Origin: Lepidodermella squamata
Lineage: Eukaryota; Gastrotricha
Assembly (NCBI GenBank): GCA_047495785.1
Contig: JBLDXI010000042.1
Location: 620,001-684,000 of the forward strand
Length of the DNA: 64,000 nt
Reading direction: 5' to 3'
Shown: positions 32,394 through 43,680 of the stretch, piece by piece
Position numbering within the stretch: position 1 is the first letter of the stretch
Layout of the letters: the number at the start of each line of letters is the position of its first letter
Notes under the pieces: generated by a model
What the model saw: the letters and a program-made list of their open reading frames with translations, nothing else
Databases searched by the model: none
What the model was told of the DNA's origin: nothing
Position numbers and translations under genes: made by a program

Positions 32394-35300
32394 TTACAAC
32401 AGCTCGGGAATCGTATACGAGGCACACCGAATTTCTGCAATTCGTTGTTGAGTAGAATAAAAGGCTGAATCGAAAACGCTGAGGCAAGTTACGCTCCCCA
32501 TCAACGGCTCAATAGGAGTAGCCCAGGATCTGTCATCGAGTATTTATATAATATTTAGCCAGAATAATTTAAAAGATACAAACCCTGCTAAGTGGAATAA
32601 TCCGGATGTGGTGAATGGCTGGATTATGGTAACTTCGGGTACTGCTTTTGAATTACATTGGAACGAAAGCTTTTCATCGCTTGTGTCGAGTCGAATCCTA
32701 AGATAATGCCACTCGATTCCACTCGATTCGGAACAGCGCAGTGATATATCTGCCGACCCATCGCCATAAGGCCTGAGAATGAAGGTTTGATTGACATCAG
32801 CCAAAAGTTTGAATCCCGTCGTCGACGCATCGGGAGCGAACTCCAGGATTGTGCCACTCTGCCGGGCCGGAGTAGCATAAAGCGTGATAGTCAAACCGGC
32901 ATTTAGTTTGATCTTTTCGACAGTCACAGCAATAGCATCGGTTGAATTGAAGTAAAAAGCTGTGTTCGGCCGGCCAAACGGTCCGGTCACCTGTTGGAGA
33001 GCGGTATTCGGGGTCGTGAAATCAGCTCTCGGCTCGCTGCGGTCATTCAGATCGGAAACCAAAGGCCAATTGCCATAGCTAGCAGACAGTAGTGAGTAGA
33101 ACACGTCCGGCGAAACAACCATCCCAGCCCGAATTTGGAGGCATTTTTTGCGAAGGATCCACAATTGGTCGAGTTTCATTGCGTGTTTGTGAAGCGAAAA
33201 GCACGAAAGCTGGCCTTGGAAGTTGGTGTATCCGCCCAAATCACCACCGAGTTTCATTTTCGAGCTAACCAGCGGCCTCGTAGTTTGAGTTACTGATTCT
33301 TCGTGGACAAAATTATCATGAACGATCAGCAGATTCTGCGTATCGTAGTTGTAAGATAAAGCGACGAAGGCAGACATCGGATCAACGCTTGGCAATGCAC
33401 CATCAAGAGGAATAGCGTAATTTTGATCTATCATAGACAAATTGATTATTCTTTTGATTCAGGACAGTAACAGAGAAAAGTGTGATCAAATGCGCAATTA
33501 AATACTTACTTATGGTTACTCGAAGAAAGTCTGTTGCTCTGTTAATATCAACGCAAGTAAGATCCGTTGTGTCGTAGAACTCGAAAATTCTTTGCAAGCC
33601 ACTGGAGCCCGATGGAAATAGAGCGTATACGGCAATCGTGAAAGATGAATTATCGACATTGAGCAAGCTGCTGTCCAAGTACACGGAGCCATTTGCTGAA
33701 TTTATAGAGAGCCCTGTGCCGCCCAACGGAGACACATCGTATGTCAAAGATGAGCCGGAGTAATTTCCGTTGATGCCATTTCCACTGATGTCACTCGTGC
33801 TGTAGGTATCGCTAAGAGGCAGGTAAACTGTTTCAAGTGGTAGCCCGAACGGAGTCTCTAAAAAAGATAATCGAGTCGATTCTTCAATTAAAAAAATAAG
33901 GCTAACTCACGCTTTTCACATATCTTAGCAGTTGGGAACGTCGATGTTGATACCTGAATTAAAATAATATCAGATATTACGGATGCCTTCTTAGATTCAG
34001 TAATTTACCCAGTTTTGAGGGCAGGAATTTGCTACTGGAACGCATTTGGCTGCCATGAGGCGGGCAAATGTGCACAGCTTGTGTTGCTGGAAAGAAAAAC
34101 CTCATGTTCCTCATCTGTTTTCAGCAGAAATCAAACGTAATACCGTATTTTCTGTGCCCTCCGTCTTGCAGGCATCATGATTTTCTTTGAATGACGTCGA
34201 GTTGCCGTAGACTTTCACCTGGAATCATGACATCGTTTCAGTTGAATTAAAGCGCAGGTCTAAATGATTTGCCAACCCGGGTTCCACTCGGAAAAATTCC
34301 ATAGCACTGCTTGCCGTTGCTCGTGACACATTGTACCGCTCTCTATTAAAATTTAATGAAATCAACTAAAGTCATCAAAAGTCGAAGATGAATACAGTTT
34401 TTTGTTAAGCCGGGAACGACTCGCGCCAGACAATTTTGTCCGGCTAAATGAAAGTCCGCCTTAATGCAACTTTTTGTACGTGAAATCCTTGGTACGCGCC
34501 AAGCAAAGTTGTCCGGCTTAACGCAATACTATTACTGTAGTTTGATGAATAACGAATTTATGAGCCTATTTTATCGCATTATTGCATTACAAATAATTAT
34601 ATGCCCCTAATGGCCATTTACAAATGGCGCTAATTTTGAAGTTTCGGAAGTTTTGGAGACTCATTCGACTATTCAAGTTGGAAATGCTAGTAGCTAAAAA
34701 ACGCGAAAACAGTTGAATGCCGAAATGTAAGCCCTTAGCCACTTCGACAAAAATGAAAAAATGGATGTAAAAAAATTATTTGGAGGGAAATTAGAGCTCT
34801 AATTCACATTCTCGCTTCAATGATAAATTCCAAGAATTCATATTACCCCATTCAAGCAGTTTGCCTTATTTGTGAACGTAGCCGATGATAATTGTCGAGT
34901 TTCAGTACCAGCCTGGCAGCCAGTTGTCTCGAGGCGGCAATCGATGAAACTTCCATTCGATGAGCTGAAGCACCTGACATGCGGTTTCTCGTTGTCTGGA
35001 ACTTGAACTATTCCCAATTATGGCATTTTGATAATGATAAATATTAAAAATACTTACGTGAAGTTCCAGCGATGCACAAGCTAAGATTCTCATAAGGAGT
35101 GCCACTTGATGCGATCTGGACATTAAAATAAATATACTTAAACTTAATCACCAAAGGTTCATTAATTTTTTATTAACCCAGTTCTCAGGACAGGCGAAGT
35201 TGGCCGGAACACATGTTTTCACTACTCCGTTGTTGATGCATCTCTTGAAGGCTTGATTCTGAAAAAACAGGAATACAGAAAATTTGGCAACAAATTTGGC

Positions 35301-35990
35301 AATAATAAAAATTACCGCGAATTTTGATCTCGCGCTATTGCAAGCCGTCAAGCTGTCTTTCAAAGTGTTCTTCCTGTACCAATTAAGCTTAAATACAGAA
35401 AAATAAAATAAAAATAAAAATAAAACGGAACAAAGGCGAAAGCTGAACATTTACTTCTATTTCTCTGTCAGCAGCCGGTTCGCCACTCAATTTACAGTTA
35501 CCAAGTCCAGGATTACACCTTGTTGTTAGTGCGCCGTATTTGTAGCACATTTTAGCATTCTATTTAAGATTCGAATAAAATCAACAGGAGCGGCAGTTCG
35601 GAATTTTACGTATCTTACCCCTGATCGGCACGATGCCAAATCTGCGAACAAGGGACCCCACTACATAGAAAAATTAGAAGAAATTATAATAAATAATATA
35701 AATGATATTTCTTCAACCAGGAAATCTATTGATAGCGAATGACTGACTATTGAGACTATATTCACCAAGTTCGAATAACTTTAATTTCTGGAATAATTTT
35801 GGGATAATTTTTATGAGAAAATGATTAAAAATACCTGGTACTCGGTAACTGGATCACAGGTAGGGTTGTTATCACGGCACGCAGTAAAGGCGTCGTTGGT
35901 CACCTGAAAGCATCGCTTGAAGACTTGACCTGACGCCCGGCCGATAAACGCGGACGAAATGCATGAAAATATTAAAATAGAGCTTATCAT
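32394..35990 (-). CDS. Paralogue 4: secreted six-module Cys-rich protein with two LamG-like domains
   Basis: A complete 14-exon gene of 754 aa. Exons: 35835-35990, 35619-35660, 35455-35559, 35316-35387, 35178-35258, 35058-35115, 34847-35007, 34277-34342, 34144-34218, 34009-34086, 33911-33953, 33510-33857, 32584-33427, 32394-32529 (TAA). Signal peptide is residues 1-21. Cys modules have Cys at 27/38/45/63, 71/81/88/117, 132/141/148/166, 184/195/202/222, 230/238/-/264 and 277/287/294/310. The second-third spacing is six residues in all complete modules. LamG-like domain 1 is about 315-525 (SSFTIAVYALFPSGSSGLQR, then LSCFSLHKH) and domain 2 about 540-740 (WPLVSDLNDR, LRPYGDGSAD, SWATPIEPLMGS). 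An extracellular matrix, adhesion or coat role is plausible for this architecture, but the ligand is unknown. No membrane anchor was seen. This is the cleanest copy, and I used it as reference. Confidence 0.92.
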
Positions 35991-36073
35991 TGCTGTTTCA
36001 TTCACAAAAAAATACACGTTATTGGTTGGAAAAGGTTGAATATTTGCTGAAGGCACACGTTTCAACTCTGCCT

Positions 36074-36085
36074 TGTGGCTCGTGC
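36074..36085 (-). promoter_or_regulatory. Conserved upstream block of paralogue 4
   Basis: Minus strand GCACGAGCCACA, one base different from the other paralogues, 84 bp upstream of the ATG at 35990. A GTTTTGAAAT string just upstream is also shared with paralogue 5. Confidence 0.5.
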
Positions 36086-36855
36086 CAAATTTGTATTTCA
36101 AAACAGCGTCACATTGCTTGAAAAATTCAACCTGACTAATCCAGGCGATATCACGAAAGGTGGCGACGCTCTGATTTATTGTGATTGATGACTAACGTTT
36201 CGGCTCCTGGCAAATAAGGCGTGATATAATTTGAGCTCGTAATTCGAAGCCAAACGCATTTCAAGAAAGGCACAGTTGCCACGAAGAATAATTGATTGAA
36301 TCAAGCACCGCGAATTGTGTTTTTATTTGGTTCTAATTCAGTATTCAAAGCGTTTCAGCATTAGAAACCGCATCACATTTCGGAACAGAGCAAAAATGTC
36401 ATCATGATCAACGTAATCGAATCTAAATCAATTACAGTATGGTCAACATAACAAAATGACGCAGTCCAAAGCCGGAGGTTCAAATTCCGGCAATAGTTAT
36501 CAGAGGCAAAATGATTGCGCGGTCGCACCATCAAAATGCTATAAATTGTTCGAAGGCTCGCCCAATACATGCAGTCTTTCCCATCAATTGCAACAGATTT
36601 CCTTCCTTCGTAGTAAAACCCGGAATTTCGTATCCGAGCTTTCCGGATCGCTTTTTAGTTGAAATCATGAGACGTAGCTAGGACGCCGCAGCTGGGTTGT
36701 TTACGAGCAAAATTAGGGTCAAAGGTTACTTTTTGAAAATAATGAGATGAATCACGTCATTAAATTTTCGCGCTCTTTTTATCCTTATTTTATGTTGTCT
36801 AAAATAAAGTTAAAAGCTGCCTTGATACGGGCGCGATAAATCGATAATTAAATGA
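36086..36855. other. Intergenic, nothing recognised
   Basis: A+T-rich upstream region of paralogue 4, up to the MULE target duplication. Confidence 0.4.
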
Positions 36856-37010
36856 TATGTGTTGAATTATCGGAACATGCGCAAAGTAACTTGCTCATTT
36901 GCCTTTTGCGCACTTAGTAACTTGCGCACATGAGTAATTTAGGTAACTTGCGCATGCTGCATGAAAAATATTCGAAAAAATTATTTAACAACAAATTTTG
37001 GCCTTCAATT

Positions 37011-37379
37011 AGGACGATAAAATTTTTCATTTTAAGCCGAAAAATTCCGAGAAAAATACTATGATCTTATTCGATTTTTGCTCTATCCGAGGATATAAAA
37101 CTTCTCTATCCAAGAGCTACTCAGAATTTCTTTGAATTTCGCGAAATTTGCATTCGCTTGATAATACTTTGAGCGAGCTAAAAATAGCTATAAAAAACCT
37201 AATAGCTATTTTTAGATTTAGCAGTATCACGCAAGGATTTCAAGTCAGAAAATTTCGCGAAATTCGGAAAAAATTCTGATTCGCTCAAGTTTTATATCCT
37301 CGGATAGAGCAAAAATCGAATAAGATCATAGTATTTTTCTCGGAATTTTTCGGCTTAAAATGAAAAATTTTACCGTCCT
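37011..37379. repeat. Foldback/MITE-like inverted repeat inside the MULE
   Basis: Arms of about 93 bp (37011-37104 and 37285-37379) are inverted copies, for example AAAATTTTTCATTTTAAGCC and its complement. A TAGCTATTTTTAG palindrome lies in the centre. No convincing TSD was seen. Confidence 0.7.
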
Positions 37380-37786
37380 GAAAGACTCTTGAAATGGCGA
37401 TTTTTCGTAAAAGTGACCAACTTTGAGGTAATTTTAAAAAAGTTAGAAAAAAAACCGTCTCATGCGACGGGACTCTTTCGATAGAGGAGCGCCTCTAGTA
37501 TTCCGGAAAATTTGTTTGAAATTTTTGAGAAATGAAACATTTTCTCAGGGAATTTTAGAAAATAATTAAAAATCGGAAAAATTACTATGGGCGGATAGGG
37601 CCATGAGTGAATAAAATTGAAGGTCGCATGCCCACTTTTTCACGTTTTGGTGTGAATTTATTTACTATAGGAAGATCGCTAGTTTCCGATCTGTATAGAG
37701 TTGTCTATGTCATGTAGGCTTCTTCGGCTTGTAACATGGCTACAAATCGCCAGAAGTCGAGGTGAATAGAACGAGGTAGACGACAT

Positions 37787-40392
37787 CTAGGACATCTTGT
37801 GGTTCCATCCTTCCACGAAATTGTTAGTCCGAATCGACTCAGTTGAGACGTTCCAATCCAGCGAGGAAAGTAGGCCGGCCAACCTGCCAGGGACGCAGTT
37901 TATCTGTAAAAAAATTTGCCGCTCGCTCGCTGTGCTCGCTCGCGAACACCTATCATATTTCATGTACTTGAGTATCTCAAACGCCAGTTTGTGAATTCCG
38001 CTTTTCTTTACCCACAGTTTCCGCCCCTGGTTATAGCCTGAAATTTTCATGTGAGTGCGAACTTCAAATAATGTTACTGTGAAACTGTGTTATGCGAGTG
38101 AAGCGAGCAATTTTTTGAGATTTTGCAGCAAGAATGGCCTGCAAATTCTCAAAACTTCGTACAATTTCAAAAGTAAAAAACAAAATCGACCTTAATTCAC
38201 CTATAAATGACTTGAAACTTATCACCTTGTGATGAATACAATTTATGTTTCCAAGTTGGTTGCCAATGAAGTTTTCAACTTAAATTAATACTTCTGTTCT
38301 ACTCTGAAATTCGAGCACAAATTTTAAATGAGCACGCGCTATGATTATTGCGAGCGAAGCGAGCAAAGCTAAAGATAATTTGCCGTAATGAAGGCTGAAA
38401 ATAGCCTTGGCTACACTCGTTTTTCGACAGAAATACGCTCTACCAGCCAACCTACCGGGGATTTCAGCGTCCCTGGCGAGGACGCCTCGACCCTCAAACC
38501 TACCAGGTACGCGTCCCTGGTACTACCCTCGTCGTCCCTGGCGTCCCTGGTGCTACTTTCCTCGCTGTTCCAATCTTGACATTTCACTTTGGTGAACCAC
38601 TGCCGCTCGAAATATTCAATAAAAAGCTTAAACCTCAGACGATCAGCTGCAGACAATTTATCCTTGATCAGCTGAAAAGCTGCAGGAACCTTGCGCACAG
38701 GAATAAGAGGCAATGCCATCAGTCTTTTCGCAAGCAATCGAAATGAGGAACCGAGAGTCGAGTAGTCGCCGATGAATCCCTTCTTTTGGATCCAGCGAAT
38801 CACCGCTTGTTTGAAGTGAAAAAGGCATCCCACAAAATTAGCCCCAGGAAAGGCCTTCTTGATTGCTGGATTGAGGCCGGTTTCGAAATCGGCGGTTATT
38901 GTCAGCTTTCTCGAATTCGCCCAACCTGGAGACACTCGATCCATCTCGGCCGTTAAAGATAATTTTATTGATAATTCGCGTTAAAGACACCAAGGTAAAG
39001 CCGCTTCTTCTTCCCGGTCATCAGCACATAACATGCTGGCAGGGCGAAACCGTTTTTCAGCACATGTATCGTAAAACACTGGAAGAAAATATCGGGAACT
39101 ATGGAAAAAGTCCCGTCCATGAACCAGCGATCATTCGACGCGAGTAATCCAAACATTTCGTCGGTCGCGAAAAGGCAAAAAGACCCGATAACTCCGATCG
39201 TAATAAGCGAGCGTAAAAACGTAGCGTTAACTTGAGACAACAAATACTTTCGAGCAGGGTGATTAACATCAGACTCAGCCGCCGTCCATGTTTCTTTCAG
39301 CTCATCCAACGTTTTCGGCTGCTTGGGATATACTGCCCGGCGTGCCTTGTAGAGAGATTTGCTCATCGACTCGAATGACGGTGGTCGCAGCTACCTCGGG
39401 GTCCGTATTAGCCAGATTTCCCTTGGCAGTTTTGAACAGCTCGGGTACAGGCTGGTTCACTTTGGCAGCTGATTCTTGCTTCAACCCAGCTTGAACGACT
39501 CGCTTACGGATCACTGCATCACGACGGTCATGGCTATGTGAATCTGAAATAATTATTTAAATTATTTTCAATTTTCAAGAATTTTTTAATTTTTAATTTA
39601 TTTAACTTGAAATTTAATATTTTTTTATAATAATAATTTTGTGATTTTTTAATTAAATTAAATTTTTAATTAACAATTATTTATCGACTCACTTCCGCGG
39701 TAGTACTTATCACCGACTTTGACGACTGTTCCGTTGCATTTTCGTGTACACCGCAAGTTGTCTCGATAAGAATGGCCATCATCACCAACCAGCATTGGCT
39801 TGCCCTTTGTGGTTGAGCTCATGCTAATTCGAACCTCTTGCCTGGTCTCATTCCGCACTTCGACTTCGAGTTCGACTTCGACTTCATCGATAGCGTCAAA
39901 AGCTTCGGCATCGACTTCTATTTCCGGTAATTGCACGAGCTGTTGCGGCTGCTGAAGGTTTTGCTGTTGTTGCTGCTGCTGCTGTTGCGAAATTCGATCG
40001 AAAACAAGCTGAGCTGCCTCTGCTATGGCTTTCGTCATATCAATGGCGCTGAGCGAAGGTGTAGCAGGAATGAGGCCGGCCGCGGCATGACCGAAAAAAG
40101 CCGGCGTTGTAGGTAAGTTAACGACCAGTGGCGAACTCGGCGTTTTTGGCTGCTCTGTATCTTCAGCAACAGTTTCCAAGACTTGATCAACTGCCACATT
40201 TGATAACACCTTTTTAGGGCGCCCTCTTTTACGAACTCCTGCTGCCTTTTCGACAATAGGCACTTTCGGAGTGTCGAACTTAGAATTGCGGGTTTCTCTA
40301 ACCATAATTATCAATAAAATCAATAAAACAGTGTTGATAGCGTTGAGTGAGAAGTGTGTGAATTTCCCCTTGGTATCTTGCGCCTGTATCAT
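37787..40392 (-). pseudogene. MULE transposase with AT-hook and FLYWCH-like N-terminus, disrupted
   Basis: The first exon (39693 up to 40305 or 40392; two possible ATGs) has an AT-hook (VRKRGRPKK), a poly-Gln run and a FLYWCH-like segment (TTKGKPMLVGDDGHSYRDNL ... CNGTVVKVGDKYYRG). The second (about 38995-39547) reads SHSHDRRDAVIRKRVV, has a frameshift near 39364, then YPKQPKTLDEL, RWFMDGTFSIVPDIFFQCFT and CYVLMTGKKK. The next exon (to about 38570) has the MULE core TADFETGLNPAIKKAFPGAN and GCLFHFKQAVIRW. After the nested MITE, the C-terminal motif SIRTNNFVEGWNHKM continues at about 37797-37850. The Asp in TADFE and DGTF fits the catalytic DDE pattern. At least one frameshift and the 709-bp insertion make it nonfunctional. 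Confidence 0.88.
37859..38567. mobile_element. hAT-type non-autonomous element nested in the MULE
   Basis: An 8-bp TSD TTCCAATC (37851-37858 and 38568-38575) and a perfect 15-bp TIR CAGCGAGGAAAGTAG fit hAT rules (CAG end, 8-bp duplication). Subterminal CCAGGGACG repeats lie inside both ends. Removing the element plus one TSD would rejoin the transposase frame between CQDWN and VSTES. This dates the insertion after the MULE. Confidence 0.9.
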
Positions 40393-40681
40393 ATGCGCAA
40401 GAGTTGTTTGTTTACCTGCAGGTGTTCACCAAGACACTCGTGCGCACCTTTCGCTAACATTTGTTTGTAAATCTGGTGCGGGCGTGTTCATAACTCACAC
40501 TTAACAACGAGCTCGCACAACGATGCGCAAATTTATTTTTAATTGAACTGCAGTATGCGCAAGTTACCTAAATTACTCATGTGCGCAAGTTACTAAGTGC
40601 GCAAAAGGCAAATGCGCAAGTTACCTAAATTACTCTTGTGCGCAAGTTACTTTGCGCATGTTCCAATATACCTATGTGTTG

Positions 40682-42880
40682 CAACACATTCTAATAAGTG
40701 AAATCGAAATCTGCTTCGAGCTTCGAGCCATTCATTTTTAAAATGGATGGAAAAATGATTAAGAAAATGAAGAAAAAAGGATGGAACTAAAATCAATGGA
40801 TGTAATGAAGAAGCTTGTTCCCAAATTTATTTGAATATGAATTCAACTTGAACTAGAGAATAGTAGAAAAAAAATTGATAAAACGAAATTGTTTTGTTGT
40901 TAACTTTCAGGGATTAATAAAATAAAAATATTTTTATAAAACCCTGAAAATTTAATGTTTACAAATTATTACCACTGTCGGCCTGACGGCCTTTGACAGT
41001 TGACGAGGAGCTCCCTGGCAGTATCGTTAGCGCTGCGCCAAAACAACCAATTTATTATTCATAGCTTTCTTATGAAAAGTATGTTCGACCCTTCAACGTA
41101 AGTTCAAATAGGCCGAACGTACTCCTTCTTTACGTTCGGCTCGTCAAAGGTCAAAGTACGACCGAATGAGTCATCAAAGTCGTTGTTTTGGCGCGTCGCT
41201 ACCGATATATGATTCGGTCTTTTCCGTCAACGATATAAATTCATTGGATGAATTCAGTGATGGCTTTTGATTTCGGCATTACTCCAAACTATTCGATAGT
41301 TCTCAAAGTATTCCAATTGAAATAGCTCTTGCTAATATGAGCGGCAACTATTTACAAACAGGATACGGCTATTCGAAGGATGTCGGTTCAAATCGTATTG
41401 CCGAATTCGTTGATTATTAATTGACGCACGCTACCGCTAATATCTTTTTTTGCCGCGCCATACACGGTTTAACTGACCTTTGCTTTTGCGATGTGTGTGA
41501 CTTCAAAATAAAAAATGGTAAAAATTGCTATCATGGAAATTCATTTTTATGACTTCGTCGTAATTCAAGATTCAAGATGGCTTGAATGTACATGTAACAC
41601 GGCCAGTGGCCACACTGTAAAAAAATGCTGGCTTTTAAGACCGTCTTTTTAGACTGGTTCGATCTAAACAATCCGGCAAATGAATAAATTAATAAGCAGA
41701 TTTTGAGAAGTGGGATTTTTAACCTTTGCGACTTATGAACCGTTGTTTGATGCTGATGCATTTTGATTAAAAAATAATCTAGGAGCTTTTTAAACCCTGA
41801 ATTATTTAACAGTCTAATTAACCTCGAGCGAATTATTTTTCTGGATTAATTAGAAGGCTGGGACGGGCCTTATTAGCTTAATTTCGACTGTATACGAGGG
41901 TTCTTAAAAGCCGCTAAAAACCGGGATTTTTTTTACAGTGCAGTCAAAGTGTTACAATTGATTGGGCCGAAGTTCGCGCGTTTGTGAAAGGAAATCTAAA
42001 CGTCGGAAAACTATTACGAGAACCGAGAGCCATTCGCATTGGCAGCCATTGGCACGGCATTGCCATCGAACCATCGGCCTATAAATTCAAAAATATAATT
42101 AGATTAATAATTTATTGAAATTCCGAAAATTGAAATTTAATAATTGAATTTCAATTTTTCCTGAACCGCAATTTCTTGAAAATAACTTGCCTTGTTTTGG
42201 AGTTTAAATTAAGTGACCAATCGGGTGCTGAAGTCACCGTCATCGTGGCGCATTTCAAGCTCTAAAAACATTAAGAAAATTTAATTAGGGTTGAATTATT
42301 ATTGTAAGGCTTGAGAAGCAATTGGAATAAAATCAGACTTAAAGATTTTTTTCTAAAATGGTACAAACAAATTACGTTCAATGCGTCGCTGCTACCGCAG
42401 TCGATTGGCGTTAGAAGGAGAGTTGGCGAGACCACATTGACGGCTGTTTGCCAGGCACCGGTGCTACTACAAAAATATAAAGTGCGGGCAAATGATTTGA
42501 AGGTATAAATTATTTCCGGGTCAAAGAAAAGAAATAACTTGCTTTTAGCCCCTTTTACACTACTACTATGCGAATGGTAAATGATGGTAATTGATGGTAA
42601 TTACTTTATTGTTGAATAACAAGGATTAGCTTGTTTTAGCTCATTTTCACGCTTTTAGCCGCTTTTACACTACTACTATGCGAATGGTAAATGATGGTAA
42701 TTACAAATGATTGTATAACAGCCGAAAAGGATTATGAAACACAGTGAAATAAAATAAGGGTTCTTTTCAGTTGAATTTTATGCTTTGCGTCATTTTTCAC
42801 TTTTTATCATCTTGCGGTTCATCGTGTGTCATGGCGAATAATCACCGCTGGTCCTTTTAAGAGACAGGATTTTTAATTTC
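40682..42880. repeat. Gene-free spacer with a direct repeat
   Basis: No gene was found. A segment starting CTTTTACACTACTACTATGC, with AATGGTAAATGATGGTAATT, occurs twice in direct orientation (about 42549-42602 and 42663-42706). The rest is A+T-rich. Confidence 0.5.
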
Positions 42881-42881
42881 T

Positions 42882-43560
42882 TTGCTGGGAGATCAGCATA
42901 AATTAGCTGCATCGATGGGCGCAAATGTCATAACTTATGATCACGGCCGCATACAACAGCAATTGGCTGATAACCGCATGCATGTCTCTAAAACTGAGGT
43001 TACCAACAAAATCAGCAACTTAACCAAGGCATACAAGCAGGAGTGCGCCCGGCTCTTGGAGACTGGCGAGCAAGCCTCGGCAATGCCATTCTTCTACGAG
43101 CTCAACGAGTTTATGGCAGAGAAGGCCGGATCAAAGCCGCTCGGCGATGCCATCGATTCCGGGCTGCAACTACCTGTTCATCGCCTGGATTCCGGGATGG
43201 ATGATCGCGGGGATGTGATCGCCATCAAAGTCGAGCCTACAGCGCCGCCTGTTTTCAATACCAACGTCCGCAGAAAAGCTACTTCTACGAACACTGGTAC
43301 AGCGAGCACCAGCACAGCCGGCTGCTTGGCTGAATTCAGAGCAGAAGTACCCACTGGTGTGACTGCCGCAACAAGCACCTTTGAAAAAAGCCGGCGAAGG
43401 AGGCTTCAAACGCAGTCCGAAAGGAGGCTTCAAACGCCACAGCGACTGGCTGAAAAGCCAATTAGCCGACGAGCAGGTAATTGAGAAGGAAATGATCAAA
43501 AACGAGGACGAAAGTTTGAAAATTGAGAAGCGGCGTTTGGAGCTGGAAGAAAAGAGGTAG
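42882..43560 (+). pseudogene. Myb/SANT-like DNA-binding protein fragment with frameshift
   Basis: The frame contains RIQQQLADNRMHVSKTEVTN, then KISNLTKAYKQE and a Phe-Tyr-rich helix (AMPFFYELNEFMAEK). This resembles the Myb/SANT-like (MADF/trihelix type) domain of metazoan regulatory proteins and Harbinger accessory proteins. A Thr/Ser/Ala-rich linker follows. A shift of frame near 43330-43390 is then needed to enter the C-terminal part (GGFKRHSDWLKSQLADEQVI, then a Glu/Arg/Lys-rich helix ELEEKR) ending at TAG 43558-43560. I saw no ATG in a good position; the frame at 42882 opens with TTG, so an upstream exon or a 5' truncation is likely. Whether this is a host gene or a transposon accessory ORF cannot be decided. 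Confidence 0.5.
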
Positions 43561-43680
43561 TGAATTTTAATAAATTTTTAATATATCGAGCTTTATTTAA
43601 CCAAGCCAATTTTTTTTAAATTTTCTTATTTTCCACATCTCACCAGCTCTCAACACAGCTGATCCCAAATTATTGATTCA

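Larger units (their letters stand above)
36865..40672 (-). mobile_element. MULE (Mutator-like) DNA transposon with 9-bp TSD
   Basis: TATGTGTTG flanks both ends (36856-36864 and 40673-40681), the 9-bp duplication expected for Mutator. The TIRs share GGAACATGCGCAAAGTAACT and continue as arrays of GCGCAAGTTAC or GTAACTTGCGC units (left to about 36955, right from about 40550). A MULE-type transposase is encoded on the minus strand. The element has received a hAT-like MITE (37859-38567), and its frame is broken. Confidence 0.88.
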
